From positions 36,640,053 to 36,704,052 of the forward strand of contig OY821775.1 in the NCBI GenBank assembly GCA_963682175.1: a stretch of DNA of 64,000 bases, given 5' to 3'. The first letter of the stretch is position 1, and each line of letters starts with the position of its first letter. The notes beneath the pieces were generated by a model. The model had not been told where the DNA came from. It was given only the letters and a program-made list of their open reading frames with translations, and searched no databases. The position numbers were made by a program, and so were the translations under genes. The stretch comes from Triglochin maritima (lineage: Eukaryota; Streptophyta; Magnoliopsida; Alismatales; Juncaginaceae). Positions 23,389-33,123 of this stretch are shown in pieces.

Positions 23389-24957
23389 TGATTGATATGT
23401 TTTAATTAAACCGCAAGTGCACGGCCACGTTGAAGCGATGGCAAATACGGGTCGAACAACAGGGACGTGTGTCGACTTTAGTTTGTGCGAAGGCGAGTGG
23501 GAAAGAAATGAGAGAAAATGAGTTATGGTCAAACTACACTACAATGCAAAAAGGAAATGGAAGATAAGCAATAAAACTAAACCCCATAGGGGGTAGAGAA
23601 AGAGTGTGAATACAAAGATATATGTGTGTGTGTGTTAATTATGCTCATCACAACATGTAGTGCATGAAAATCATAAAACTAAATCCAACTTTGCCTCCAC
23701 ATGAAATAAGATAACCGAATATCATTAAAACATACAAGACAATAATTGGAATGAAGCTAAATGAATTCATGTATAAAGAACAAACCCCACTATGACACCA
23801 CATGAAATAAGATAGCACATTATAATTAAAACATACAAGGCATTAACCAAGGTAAAGGCAACAAGAGCACATGCAACTACAAGTCACGTTTCCTTCATCA
23901 GTTCCATCCATATCCTCACCTTATCATTTCCCATAAAATAGGTCCACTAATCTAAGCATAAGCTAAGCTTCATTCAAGAGCATTAGCATATCAAAGACAA
24001 GACTGAAATCTCATTAGATGGTTATGGAAATCATATAAGGCTCAAGGGATTAAGATAACACACACCTACTACATCACATAATCATATCACATATTTCTCC
24101 ACCCCCCAAATGGGGATGGAACTACTCACTAATCATTACACTACTACGTTGAAATAAAATATTCTACTGAATTGAAATTAACCTAAGCAATTAAGAAATA
24201 TTAAAGAAGCTAAAAGGACATAAAACTAAAGAAGCATGCAAGCATATGAAAGAAAATTAAACTAAGAAAGAAACAACATAACTAAAGGAAAACATCTGTT
24301 ATTTCTCACTCAATTACAACTTGCCTCTCTCCACCAGGGGTTTTTGCTTCAATGCTTTTACTCCTAGTAGAGAGGATGGGACACAAGAGAGAGATGGGGT
24401 ACAAGAGAGGAGGGAGAGTTCTATTTATAGTCATAGAAAAAGGTAATCAAGGACAATCCCCCTGTATCGGACTAAACAAATACCAGAAATATACTAAATA
24501 CACACTAATACGTGACCCTACGAAATCTTAGCGGATCATGATGAAAACAGACCGCCAATCAGTGGTCTTGGACCTCCAATTGGCGGTCTATATTGTTTGG
24601 ATCCGGCTGTTGTTTCCTGTGGGCTTTTCTGGATGTCTTTGTTGGTCTTTGATGCATTTACTTCGTTTGCTGGAGCTCCAACCCGAATAGAATTGCCAAA
24701 ATACTCCCCACGATGGTTTGGAGTATTCTTGTTTTCTCATTGGTCTTTCGATCTTACATTCAGGTCCTTCAATCTTGCATCTTAGTCCTCGAGTCTCTCA
24801 ACTAAGTCATTTTCCCTGCTATTAGCTCCATTTATAGTCTCTCCTTCTCAAACCTACTTATTCCTGAAAACTAAACATTAAACTCGTTACATAACATTGG
24901 TTGGGTGAAAAATAATGGATATAAGACACAAAGATATGCATGAAATGATGTCAATCA
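23389..24957 (-). mobile_element. 5' LTR of element A
   Basis: Plus-strand limits are TGATTGATATG and TCAATCA; 1569 bp. It contains the paired GACCGCC palindromes (about 24551-24590), TATTTATA on the plus strand (about 24422) and a decayed upstream element. Its R/U5 part has the ACATGAAATAAGATA.. spaced repeat shared with the D LTR instead of the AAGTGTCTAAA repeat of other LTRs. Confidence 0.8.
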
Positions 24958-27091
24958 GTGATCTTAGTTGGTTTCAATTCTCCCAAGTTCAATTGTTGAT
25001 AAATAGAAAATGGAAGGAGGTTGACCGCCGATCCTAAATCAAGTAATACATTACTCATGCTAGTGTCCCCTATCGTACACTGAATAGTAGGACACCCAGG
25101 GTCCTTGTATTTTGTGTAGGTGGGCTTGGACAAAAGTGAACTTACATTTGTAGCCAAGGATGCTTTCTTTGGAACATTGGTCTTCCTCTTGGTTGTGCAG
25201 AGTTCTTTTAACACTTTGGTATATTGAGGTATTTGTTGGAAGACATCCAACAAGAGGATGTTTACCTTCACTTGCTTAAACACCTCTAATATCTTATCCA
25301 TTGTGTCACTCTGCTTTTTGGTTAACCTACTAGGATAGGGAGCTTTTGGCAGGTAGGTTTTCTGTGGTGCCTGAGAAGAAGGCGTTGGTGTATTACCCTC
25401 AGCCTCTTCTTCACCACCATTCTCACTGAGGGGCTGCATAGATGGTGGTGGTGGCAAGGAAATGTGATTGTCAACGTGCTTTCCTTTCCTTGGTTACAAT
25501 GGCTGACATGGTGAACATGTTCCTCCACATGGTTCACTTGCCGCCCCCGAGGTACCATATTCTCTTTTTGCATGTGTTGTTGCTGGTACATGCGGGGGTT
25601 AGTGTCAGACTGGCAAGGCAGAGTCCCTTTCTCTCTTTCATGTACAAACTGAGCCAATTGGCTCATCTGAAGGTCTAGAGATTTGATGGTCTGCTGATTT
25701 GAAGTGAGAACTTGACTTGTGGTTGACATAAAAAAATTCATTGAGTTTTCAAGTCCACGAGTCAAGGTCTCTAGCGAATTGAATCGGGTTTCCAAATGTT
25801 TGGAATTTCGGAAACCCGATTGATTGGTGATTTGAACTTGGGGTGTCTGATAAGATTGTGCGTGCGTGGGAGATTGGTGTGGTTGGTTAGGTGGTCGAGA
25901 GGAGTTTGAAGGACCACCTGGCGCATTATTTTTGTTACATGAAAAATTAGGGTGGTTCCTCCATCTGGGATTATAAGATGATGAGTATGGGTCATTCCTG
26001 GCTCTATCATAGATGGCATTGACATGTTCCATCTCAGGAGGAATGGACACACACTCGCATCCTACATGACCTATCCTACCATAAGAATGACAGGGAACTG
26101 GACTAGATGTAGACACATGAGATACACCTTGTTGGTTTTGAAGCTCAATCGAATCCATATGGAGCATTAAGGCCGCCATGCGTGCCTCGGTGGCCATATT
26201 GGTATCAACAGCAAAGGTGGCACCCAATCTAGTCGAGTTTGCGTTTACGATCCTCGCTCTGATGCTAGATGATGCTGGTGGTTCCCTCACACTCTCCCAC
26301 TGCATGGTTTTCTCAGCGAGGTCTTCTAGGAAAGCCCATGCCTCCCTTTCATCAATTCCTAAGAACTCTCCTTGACACATGAACTCAAGGAGCGTTCGGG
26401 ACGGGATGTGAAGACCCTCGTAGACAATCTGACAAAGGCACCACAACTCGATGTCATGGCGAGGGCATGACGATAGTAGCTCCTTGAACCACTCTAAGTA
26501 TGCATGGAATTATTCAGTGTCATGCGGATGAAACGAATTGATTTCGATCCTCAGTTTTTGAGTCTGATGATTTGGAAAGTATTTCTTGAGGAATGCAGAT
26601 TGAAACTAAACCCAAGTCCTAAAGGTATTCGCCTGGTTGTTGTACAACCACTTTTTGGCATCATCATTCAGTGCAAAGGGGACAAGCCTAAGATGGATGG
26701 AGTCTGTGCTAAGTTGTTGTAGCTTGAACATAAAACAAATCTCCTCAAATTCCCTGAGAAAGATATAGGGGTCACCCTTTCCAGTGAAGTGAGGGAGCAT
26801 GGATATAAATTGAGACTTAACCTCAAAGTGGTTCCCATTCGCCTCTGGTAAGATGATGCATGAGGGCAGAACGGTACGGCTCGGGTAGCATCGATCACGA
26901 AGAGATATGAGAGCAAGAAGAAGTGGGACAGGTGGGTCCAGTAACTGCTCCTCCTTGCGGTAAGGAGCAGTCATTGAACACGGACTGTGTCCGAAATAAG
27001 AACATGAAGGCATCGAGAAATTGACTACCGAGGTAGGATTGACGACACGACTCGTCAAACGGCCACTCTCATCTCGTGCCCACACAAGCAT
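24958..27091 (-). pseudogene. Broken gag-protease gene of element B
   Basis: It starts with ATG at 27091 in a context equivalent to the second Met of the array ORF (MLVWARDESGRL here). The capsid piece is 27091-26606; after a frameshift the 26446-25322 piece carries the zinc knuckle (second Cys changed to Tyr) and RNDPY..NHPNFSC; the 25457-24958 piece carries the protease active site (DLGSAVNLLP). The gene is cut at 24958 by the LTR of A, just after the protease active-site region. Close relative of the array gene; inactive. Confidence 0.85.
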
Positions 27092-27497
27092 GCACTAAGG
27101 TGCACACAGATAAACAAATACTTTTTTTAAACAACTAAAATAGAATGTGCATAGAAAAGAAGCCGGGAGGACACAGATGTCAGGGAATGACTCAGGAGAG
27201 AAGGGAAGAAGTCATTATGCTACGGCGGGTGGCTAGAGGTACAAGCAAACAAGACTCAAACAACCTAAGCTCGCTATAGGTCTTTTCAGCTAGACGACGC
27301 CTAACTGCGAGTTCACACGCCCTCAACACGCATCACCTCCTTACGACGAGGACCACAAAGCCCAGCAAGTGAGTAAAGATCTGGAGATCTCGTCTCTCCT
27401 ACTATCGACAGAGTGGGCGACGTCGATCAGGTCATGACGATCGTGACCGGATCACTCTCCTAATGCGCTCGAGATCCTTAGGGCCAATGTCTACTTG
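27092..27497 (-). other. Leader of element B, gene-proximal part
   Basis: Minus-strand match to the gene-proximal half of the array leader (29600-30010), including the conserved module (about 27250-27490). It continues at 50540-51195. Confidence 0.75.
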
Positions 27498-27502
27498 ATT
27501 TT
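27498..27502 (+). repeat. Target-site duplication of the array, left
   Basis: ATTTT immediately before the first LTR. The partner is at 50535-50539. Homologous leaders (for example near 29584-29593) have ATTTT once at this place. Confidence 0.9.
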
Positions 27503-27870
27503 TGATTGACATCATTTCATGCTCATATTTGTATCTTATATCCATTATCTTTCACCTAAACAATGCTATGTCACGAGTTTTATGTTTAGTTTTCAGGAAT
27601 AAATAGGTTTGAAGAGATGAAACATAAAAGGACCCAAAAGCTGTGAAAAAGGACTGAATTGTGAGATCTGGGGACCAAGATGCAAGACAAAAGGACCTGA
27701 TTGCAAGACAGAAGGACCTAAGAGCAAAACAGAATACTCCACACCATCATGGGGAGTATTTTACCAATTCGATTCGGGTCGGAGCTCCAACAAAGCAACC
27801 AAATGCATCCAATACCAAGAAACACTTCAAGAAAAGCCCACAAAGAAAACCAGACGGATCTAAATCTTAT

Positions 27871-27909
27871 AGACCGCCAATTGGCGGTCTGGAACCGCTA
27901 ATTGGCGGT
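27871..27909 (+). promoter_or_regulatory. Paired GACCGCC palindromes in LTR U3
   Basis: GACCGCCAATTGGCGGTC at the core of a perfect 20-bp palindrome (27871-27890), followed 3 bp later by ACCGCTAATTGGCGGT (27894-27909). The same pair recurs in each array LTR (35081, 42290 and 49497) and in other LTRs. Its place ~120 bp upstream of the TATA box suggests a regulatory site; this is inference. Confidence 0.6.
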
Positions 27910-27987
27910 CCATTTAGCCCAGAATCCATCCAGTTTTCTGTAGCACGTGTATTAGTGTATTCTTAGTGTATTTTTGGTATTGGTTTA

Positions 27988-28038
27988 GTCCCACATCGGG
28001 GGATTGTCCCGGTTTAGCTTTTTCCATGGCTATAAATA
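27988..28038 (+). promoter_or_regulatory. snRNA-type promoter of LTR 1
   Basis: GTCCCACATCG (27988-27998) matches the plant snRNA upstream sequence element consensus RTCCCACATCG. TATAAATA is at 28031-28038, 32 bp further on. Established work places the element and TATA box about four helical turns apart in Pol II snRNA genes; the centre distance here is about 42 bp. It probably drives the element's genomic RNA. Confidence 0.65.
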
Positions 28039-28914
28039 GAACTCTTCACCTTCCATTGTAATCACTCCATGCTTGTGGCCATTCTCCCTAATTGAAGTGG
28101 AAGCCTTGAAGCAAGAAACTCAATAGGGAGATGCTACTGGTATTGTGAGTCTTCAATTAATAAAATTTGCTTTGTTTTGTGCTTCCTTTATTGTTTATGC
28201 ATGTTTTAGTTTAATCGTCTTTTCATTAATTTTTAGTAGCTTAGTTAATATGTTTTCTTTACTTAGCTTAATAACTAGTGTAATGTTTAGTGAGTAAAAC
28301 CACTCCCCTTTTGGGGGGTGGAGATGATTATCATATATGCAATTAAGGAAGGATGAATGTTTATTATGAAATGTGTTGATTAATATGAATGCATGCTTGC
28401 TTGTTAGAATAGAACACTTCACTAGATGGGTTTTGCCATGATAAGTAGACACCTCCCATGCTTGTTTAGTCTCTTAAATAACCAGCTTGTATGTATGAAT
28501 GTTAATCAAAATAGGTTAGTGATTTAATTGATGGGTTTTGCCATGATAAGTAGACACCTCCCATACATGCAAACACTACCTACACTTGTGCCTATAGGAA
28601 GATCTTCTTGCCTTCTTATTGTGTATGTGTAGTCACTCCACCCCTTAAGGGGTCTCTCTCTTATTGATTCCTGCATAGTATCAAGTTTCTCTAGCTTAGT
28701 TGTTAGTTCATTGTGTGTTCCTTTCGTTCGCTTTTCATACTTCTTAGCATAGTTTAGTCTAGATTAGCGTAACCAACTCTCTTCCCCATTATTTTCGCCA
28801 CTTGATTTCGTACAAGCAAGAGGCTACTCACCTCCCTGAGGACGACCCGTACTTGCCACCGCTTCATCGCGGCCGTGCACTTGCGGTTTAAAATAAAACG
28901 TTCAAACAAGTTTT

Positions 28915-28932
28915 TGGCGCCGTTGCCGGGGA
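28915..28932 (+). other. Primer-binding site, unit 1
   Basis: TGGCGCCGTTGCCGGGGA is the exact complement of the 3' end (with CCA) of plant tRNA-Asp(GTC), as known for Athila/Tat elements. It begins 6 bp after the LTR. Confidence 0.9.
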
Positions 28933-30015
28933 GGTGCCAGTCCAGACTCTTGTTTGGACGATTCGAGTGGATTTAATTTTTGTCTTGTAGTTTTCTTTGT
29001 TTCAGGAGACTCACATTGAGAAGGGGAAGCATCTGGTGAAGTTTGGAGGCGGTTTGAGAGACGAAGACCGCCAATCAGCGGTCTACAACCGCCAACTGGC
29101 GGTCTGGTTGTTTCATTTCACCTCGAAATTTCTTTGGAGTATTTCTTTATATGATATAGTGGTCTGGGACTTAATTTGGCATGTTTTGACTTATAGTTGG
29201 TTCCCAGATCAATAATCAAACCTCCCTTAAGCAACTTGGACCCTAAAACTCAAAGCAAAAGATTAGGCATTCTTTTTGTTTAGGCCATGCATCATGTATG
29301 TGACTTAGGCATTTAGATTGTCTTTTATCTTAGCTTTATTTTCTGTTGCTGAGAGCTGGCGTGAGGTACGCACCTTCTACTCTCATTCATGCATTTCGTA
29401 TGAACATGCATTAGTTAGTAGGAAGTGCACTGCAACAAGTGTGAGTTGAGCGTTGTTTGGAGAGTTGATTGCTAGATTTAGGACTCCAAAACGCTACTAA
29501 GGAGGGGCTGTCCCATAAAAGATAAGGTGGGGGATTTCATCACCCTTTCCTTCGCCCCAAAAACCACACTAATCAAGAGCCTAATTTTAAAATCAAGTAG
29601 ACATTGGCCTTAAGGAATTCGGACGCATTAGGAGAGTGATCCGGTCCCGACCGTCATGACCTGATCGGCGTTGCCCACTTTGTCGATAGTAGGAGAGACG
29701 AGATCCCCGGATCTTGGCTCACTTGCTGGGCTTTGTGGTCCTCGTTGTAGGGAGGTGAGGCGTGTTGAGGCCGTGTGACCTCGCAGTTAGGCGTCGTCTA
29801 GCTGTAAGGACCTATAGCGACCTTAGGATTGCTTGAGCCTTGTTTGCTTGTGTGTGCTTCTACCTGTACCCATCCGCCGTAGCATAAGGACTTCTTCCCT
29901 TCTCTCCTGAGTCATTCGTTCTCTCCTGTGTTCCCCCGTCTTCTCCTCTACGCACATTCTTTGTTAAAAAAAAAAAAAAAAAAAAGTTTTGTTTTGTGTG
30001 TGTGCACCTTTGTGC
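28933..30015 (+). other. Leader region, unit 1
   Basis: A ~1.1 kb noncoding leader with two palindromes (29065-29084 and 29088-29103), a conserved CTGGCGTGAGGTACGC block (about 29357-29372) that resembles a splice donor, a conserved module (29500-29830), a pyrimidine-rich tract (29890-29960) and an A20 tract (29966-29985) just before the gene. It has several short upstream frames, so ribosomes would need splicing, shunting or an internal entry to reach the gene. Confidence 0.7.
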
Positions 30016-33000
30016 ATGCTTTCGTGGACACGAGACGAGAGTGGTCGTTTGGCGAGGAGCGTTGTCAATCCAGCTTCGGTCATCGATTTCTCGACACCTC
30101 CCTCCTCTCGTGTCGCACGTAGTTCGGGTCCAATGGCTGCTAATTTCCGTGAGGAGGAGCAGTTGCTGGACCCACCTATTCCACCAGTGCTTCCAGTTGT
30201 CGTTCCCATACCTCTACGTGATCGATGCTACCCGAGCCGTACAGCTCTACCCTCATGCATCGTATTACCAGAGGCTAATGGGAACCATTTTGAGGTTAAG
30301 CCTCAATTCATTTCCATGCTCCCTCATTTCACTGGGAAAGGTGACCCCTATATCTTTCTCAGGGAATTTGAGGAGGTCTGTGCTATGTTCAAGCTGCAAC
30401 AACTTAGCACAGACTCCATCCATCTTAGGCTCGTTCCTTTTGCACTAAAGGATGATGCCAAGAAGTGGTTGTACAGCAACCAGGCGAATTCCTTTAGGAC
30501 TTGGGATGAGTTTCAATCTGCATTCCTCAAGAAGTACTTTCCTAATCATCGGACTCAAAAATTGAGGAACGAAATCAATTCGTTCTATCAACATGAGACC
30601 GAACCATTTCATGCATATCTTGAGAGGTTCAAAGAGCTACTATCCTCGTGCCCTCACCATGGCATTGAGTTGTGGCGTCTTTGTCAGATTGTGTATGAGG
30701 GTCTTCACATCCCGTCCAGAACGCTCCTTGAGTCCATGTGTCAAGGAGAGTTCTTGGGAAAGGATGAAAGGGAGGCATGGGCCTTCCTAGAAGACCTCGC
30801 TGAGAAAACCATGCAGTGGGAGAGTGTGAGGGAACCACCTGCATCATCTAGTATAGGAGCGAGGATCGCGAATGCAAACTCAACTAGATCGGGTTCCGCA
30901 TTTGCTATCGATACCACTACGGCCACCGAGGCACGCATGGCGGCCTTAATGCGCCGTATGGATTCGATTGAGCTCCAAAACCAACAAAGTGCACCTCACA
31001 TGTCCACATCTGGTCCAGTTCCCTGTCATTCATGTGGTAGGATAGGTCATGTAGAAAGCGAGTGTGAGTCCATTCCTCCTGAGATGGAGCGTGTCAACGC
31101 CGTCTATGATAGAGCCAGGAATGACCCATACTCATCATCTTATAATCCTGGATGGAGGAACCACCCCAATTTTTCATGGAACCAAACTAATGCCCCGGGT
31201 GGTCCTCCAAACTCCTCGAGACCACCTTACCAATCACACCAACCTCCCATGCATGCGCATTCCTATCAGCCACCCCAAGCGCAAACCACCAATCAATCGG
31301 GTTTCCCAAATTCCAATAATATGGAAACCCGATTCAATTCGCTTGAGACCTTGACTCGTGGACTTGAAAACTCAATGAAAAATTTTATGTCAACCACGAG
31401 TCAAGTTCTCACTTCAAATCAGCAGACCATCAAATCTCTAGAGCTTCAGATGGGCCAATTGGCTCAGTCTGTACATGAAAGAGAGAGAGGGTCTTTTCCT
31501 TGCCAGCCTGAGGCTAACCCCCGCATGTACCAACAACAACAAATGCAAAATGAGAATGTGGTACCTCGGGGGAGGCAAGTGAACCATGTGGAGGAACCTG
31601 TTCACCATGTCAATTCTATTGTGACCTTAAGGAATGGAAAACAGGTTGACAATCACATTTCCTTGCCACACCCACCACCATCTATGCAGCCCCTCAGTGG
31701 GAATGGTGGTGAAGAAGAAGCTGAGGGTGAGGGTAATACACCAAAGCTTTCTTCTCAGGCACAGCAGAAAACCTACCTGCCAAAAGCTCCCTATCCAAGT
31801 AGGTTAAACAAAAAACAGAGTGACAACATGGACAAGATAGTAGAGGTGTTTAAGCAAGTAAAGGTTAACATCCCCTTGTTGGATGTCATCCAACAAATAC
31901 CTCAATATGCCAAAGTGTTGAAGGATCTCTGCACAACCAAGAGGAAGACCAATGTTCCTAAGAAAGCATTCTTGGCTGCAAATATCAGCTCACTTTTGTC
32001 CAATCCTACCTACACAAAATACAAGGACCCTGGGTGTCCTACTATTCAGTGTACGATAGGGGACACTAGATTGAGCAATGTTTTGCTTGATTTAGGATCA
32101 GCGGTCAACCTCCTCCCATTCTCTGTTTATCAACAGTTGAACTTGGGAGAATTGAAACCAACTAAGATCACCCTCCAATTGGCGGATAGATCCATTCGTA
32201 TTCCTATGGGGATTATCGAGGACGTGCTTATCAAAGTTGGAGATTTTATATTTCCAGTCGATTTTGTTGTCCTCGATACCAATCCTGTTGCAAACACCCA
32301 GTCTCAAATACCTTTGATTTTGGGTAGACCATTTCTGGCAACTTCCAATGCCTTAATTAATTGTCGAAATGGTCTCATGAAGCTCTCATTCGGTAACATG
32401 AGTGCCGAGTTTCATGTGTTCAACTCTGGTAGGCAACAGGAACCCATGGATGAACCTTTAAATCTAAATCTCATCCGCCAATTGGAGAAAGCACCACAAA
32501 ATCAACGAACACCCCTAACCCCAATGCAACCTGTTGAGAATGTTCGTGGGCCCAGCGAAAACTCATTGCTTGTCTTCGCAATGCAACAGAGTGAGCTGGC
32601 CTCAAACATGAATGTCCAAAGGGAGTGTTCGTTGCATGATTCAGTTGAGAGTACTAGTGAGAGTGAGACACCTCATCATATGCCTATACCAGAAGGTGTC
32701 TCTACCTCATGTCCCATGTCCATTGAGCCATTTGAGCTTCATTTTGACTCCAACAAGGACCCACCTATGACCGAGCTTATGCTTGATGATCTAAATGATG
32801 GTGGGAGGTCCTTGTTGGATGACTTGGGGGGAAGCCCCATTCTTAGTGATGCAGGTCTGCTGCATCCATCGAATGAGCTTGAGGAACTCATTCCGATGCA
32901 CCCGCCTATTGGTTGGAGGGTTTTCTTTGATGAGCAATTAAACCCTAGTGAGGCAACACAACTTCATTCTTTGTTGCCCACAACCAACCAATATCATGAG

Positions 33001-33123
33001 GGGTTCGAGCCGTTCAGCTTTGACCTTTCACCCCTCATGACACCTCAGAGTACCAGTGAAGTTTGCCCATCTCGGCAAGTCTCTGGTCCTCATGACTTGA
33101 TGTTCTCATTTGATGTTCCTTGA
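30016..33123 (+). CDS. gag-pro: Gag-protease polyprotein with novel C-terminal region, unit 1
   Basis: Intact ORF of 1035 codons from ATG 30016. The frame is open from 29989, but only via TTG; the ATG is the start matched in element B. Order of domains (residues from ATG): retrotransposon Gag capsid about 91-276 (FHAYLERFKELLSSCPHHGI); zinc knuckle 337-350 with C, C, H and C all present; Athila-type RNDPYSSSYNPGWRNHPNFSW block at about 369-389; predicted coiled coil about 436-484; aspartic protease about 660-800 with active-site D692 in DLGSAVNLLP and the ILGRPFLATSNA segment near 768-779. A C-terminal region of about 180 residues (852-1035) contains HPPIGWRVFFDE and ends FSFDVP. No reverse transcriptase, RNase H or integrase follows. 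Expected role: forms virus-like particles that package the element RNA; pol must come from another element. Confidence 0.92.
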   Translation: MLSWTRDESGRLARSVVNPASVIDFSTPPSSRVARSSGPMAANFREEEQLLDPPIPPVLPVVVPIPLRDRCYPSRTALPSCIVLPEANGNHFEVKPQFISMLPHFTGKGDPYIFLREFEEVCAMFKLQQLSTDSIHLRLVPFALKDDAKKWLYSNQANSFRTWDEFQSAFLKKYFPNHRTQKLRNEINSFYQHETEPFHAYLERFKELLSSCPHHGIELWRLCQIVYEGLHIPSRTLLESMCQGEFLGKDEREAWAFLEDLAEKTMQWESVREPPASSSIGARIANANSTRSGSAFAIDTTTATEARMAALMRRMDSIELQNQQSAPHMSTSGPVPCHSCGRIGHVESECESIPPEMERVNAVYDRARNDPYSSSYNPGWRNHPNFSWNQTNAPGGPPNSSRPPYQSHQPPMHAHSYQPPQAQTTNQSGFPNSNNMETRFNSLETLTRGLENSMKNFMSTTSQVLTSNQQTIKSLELQMGQLAQSVHERERGSFPCQPEANPRMYQQQQMQNENVVPRGRQVNHVEEPVHHVNSIVTLRNGKQVDNHISLPHPPPSMQPLSGNGGEEEAEGEGNTPKLSSQAQQKTYLPKAPYPSRLNKKQSDNMDKIVEVFKQVKVNIPLLDVIQQIPQYAKVLKDLCTTKRKTNVPKKAFLAANISSLLSNPTYTKYKDPGCPTIQCTIGDTRLSNVLLDLGSAVNLLPFSVYQQLNLGELKPTKITLQLADRSIRIPMGIIEDVLIKVGDFIFPVDFVVLDTNPVANTQSQIPLILGRPFLATSNALINCRNGLMKLSFGNMSAEFHVFNSGRQQEPMDEPLNLNLIRQLEKAPQNQRTPLTPMQPVENVRGPSENSLLVFAMQQSELASNMNVQRECSLHDSVESTSESETPHHMPIPEGVSTSCPMSIEPFELHFDSNKDPPMTELMLDDLNDGGRSLLDDLGGSPILSDAGLLHPSNELEELIPMHPPIGWRVFFDEQLNPSEATQLHSLLPTTNQYHEGFEPFSFDLSPLMTPQSTSEVCPSRQVSGPHDLMFSFDVP

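Larger units (their letters stand above)
17915..24957 (-). mobile_element. Element A: pol-less gag-protease retrotransposon
   Basis: Reading from the right on the minus strand: 5' LTR (24957 to 23389), leader, broken gag-protease gene (22266 to 19170), 3' noncoding region to 17915, then truncation with no 3' LTR. There is no reverse transcriptase, RNase H or integrase between the protease and the 3' region. It sits inside the protease part of element B: B's reading frame stops exactly at A's LTR end. Confidence 0.8.
24958..27502 (-). mobile_element. Element B, left part (interrupted)
   Basis: Gag-protease and leader part of a minus-strand element whose 5' end continues at 50535-52789 beyond the inserted array. 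Its leader reads across the array insertion site once one copy of ATTTT is removed. The 3' half is missing beyond element A. Confidence 0.85.
27503..28908 (+). mobile_element. Array LTR 1
   Basis: TGATTGACATC to GTTCAAACA, 1406 bp. U3 holds the paired palindromes and the promoter; R/U5 holds a 35-bp direct repeat (28425-28459 and 28530-28564) and two CCCC/GGGG palindromes (about 28304-28321 and 28640-28653). It has C at 28306 where the other three LTRs have T. Confidence 0.95.

Noticed and set aside
27988..28100. snRNA genes downstream of the RTCCCACATCG-TATA promoters.
   Set aside because: No U1-U6-like sequence or snRNA 3' box follows; the promoter drives the LTR transcript.
27661..28452. 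Small open frames in the array LTRs (101 codons at 27661-27966 +, 85 codons at 28195-28452 -), repeated in every unit.
   Set aside because: They lie in LTR U3 and R/U5, recur only because the LTR recurs, and are not kept in diverged LTRs.
28915..28932. A tRNA-Asp gene.
   Set aside because: Only the 18-base complement of the tRNA 3' end is present; it is a primer-binding site.
29996..31354. Overlapping frames within the gag-protease gene (150, 65, 72 and 96 codons, both strands).
   Set aside because: Alternative-frame shadows of a well-supported gene.
30016..33123. DLG instead of DTG/DSG at the protease active site as a defect or novelty.
   Set aside because: Athila/Tat-type plant proteases commonly have DLG, so it is a lineage trait.
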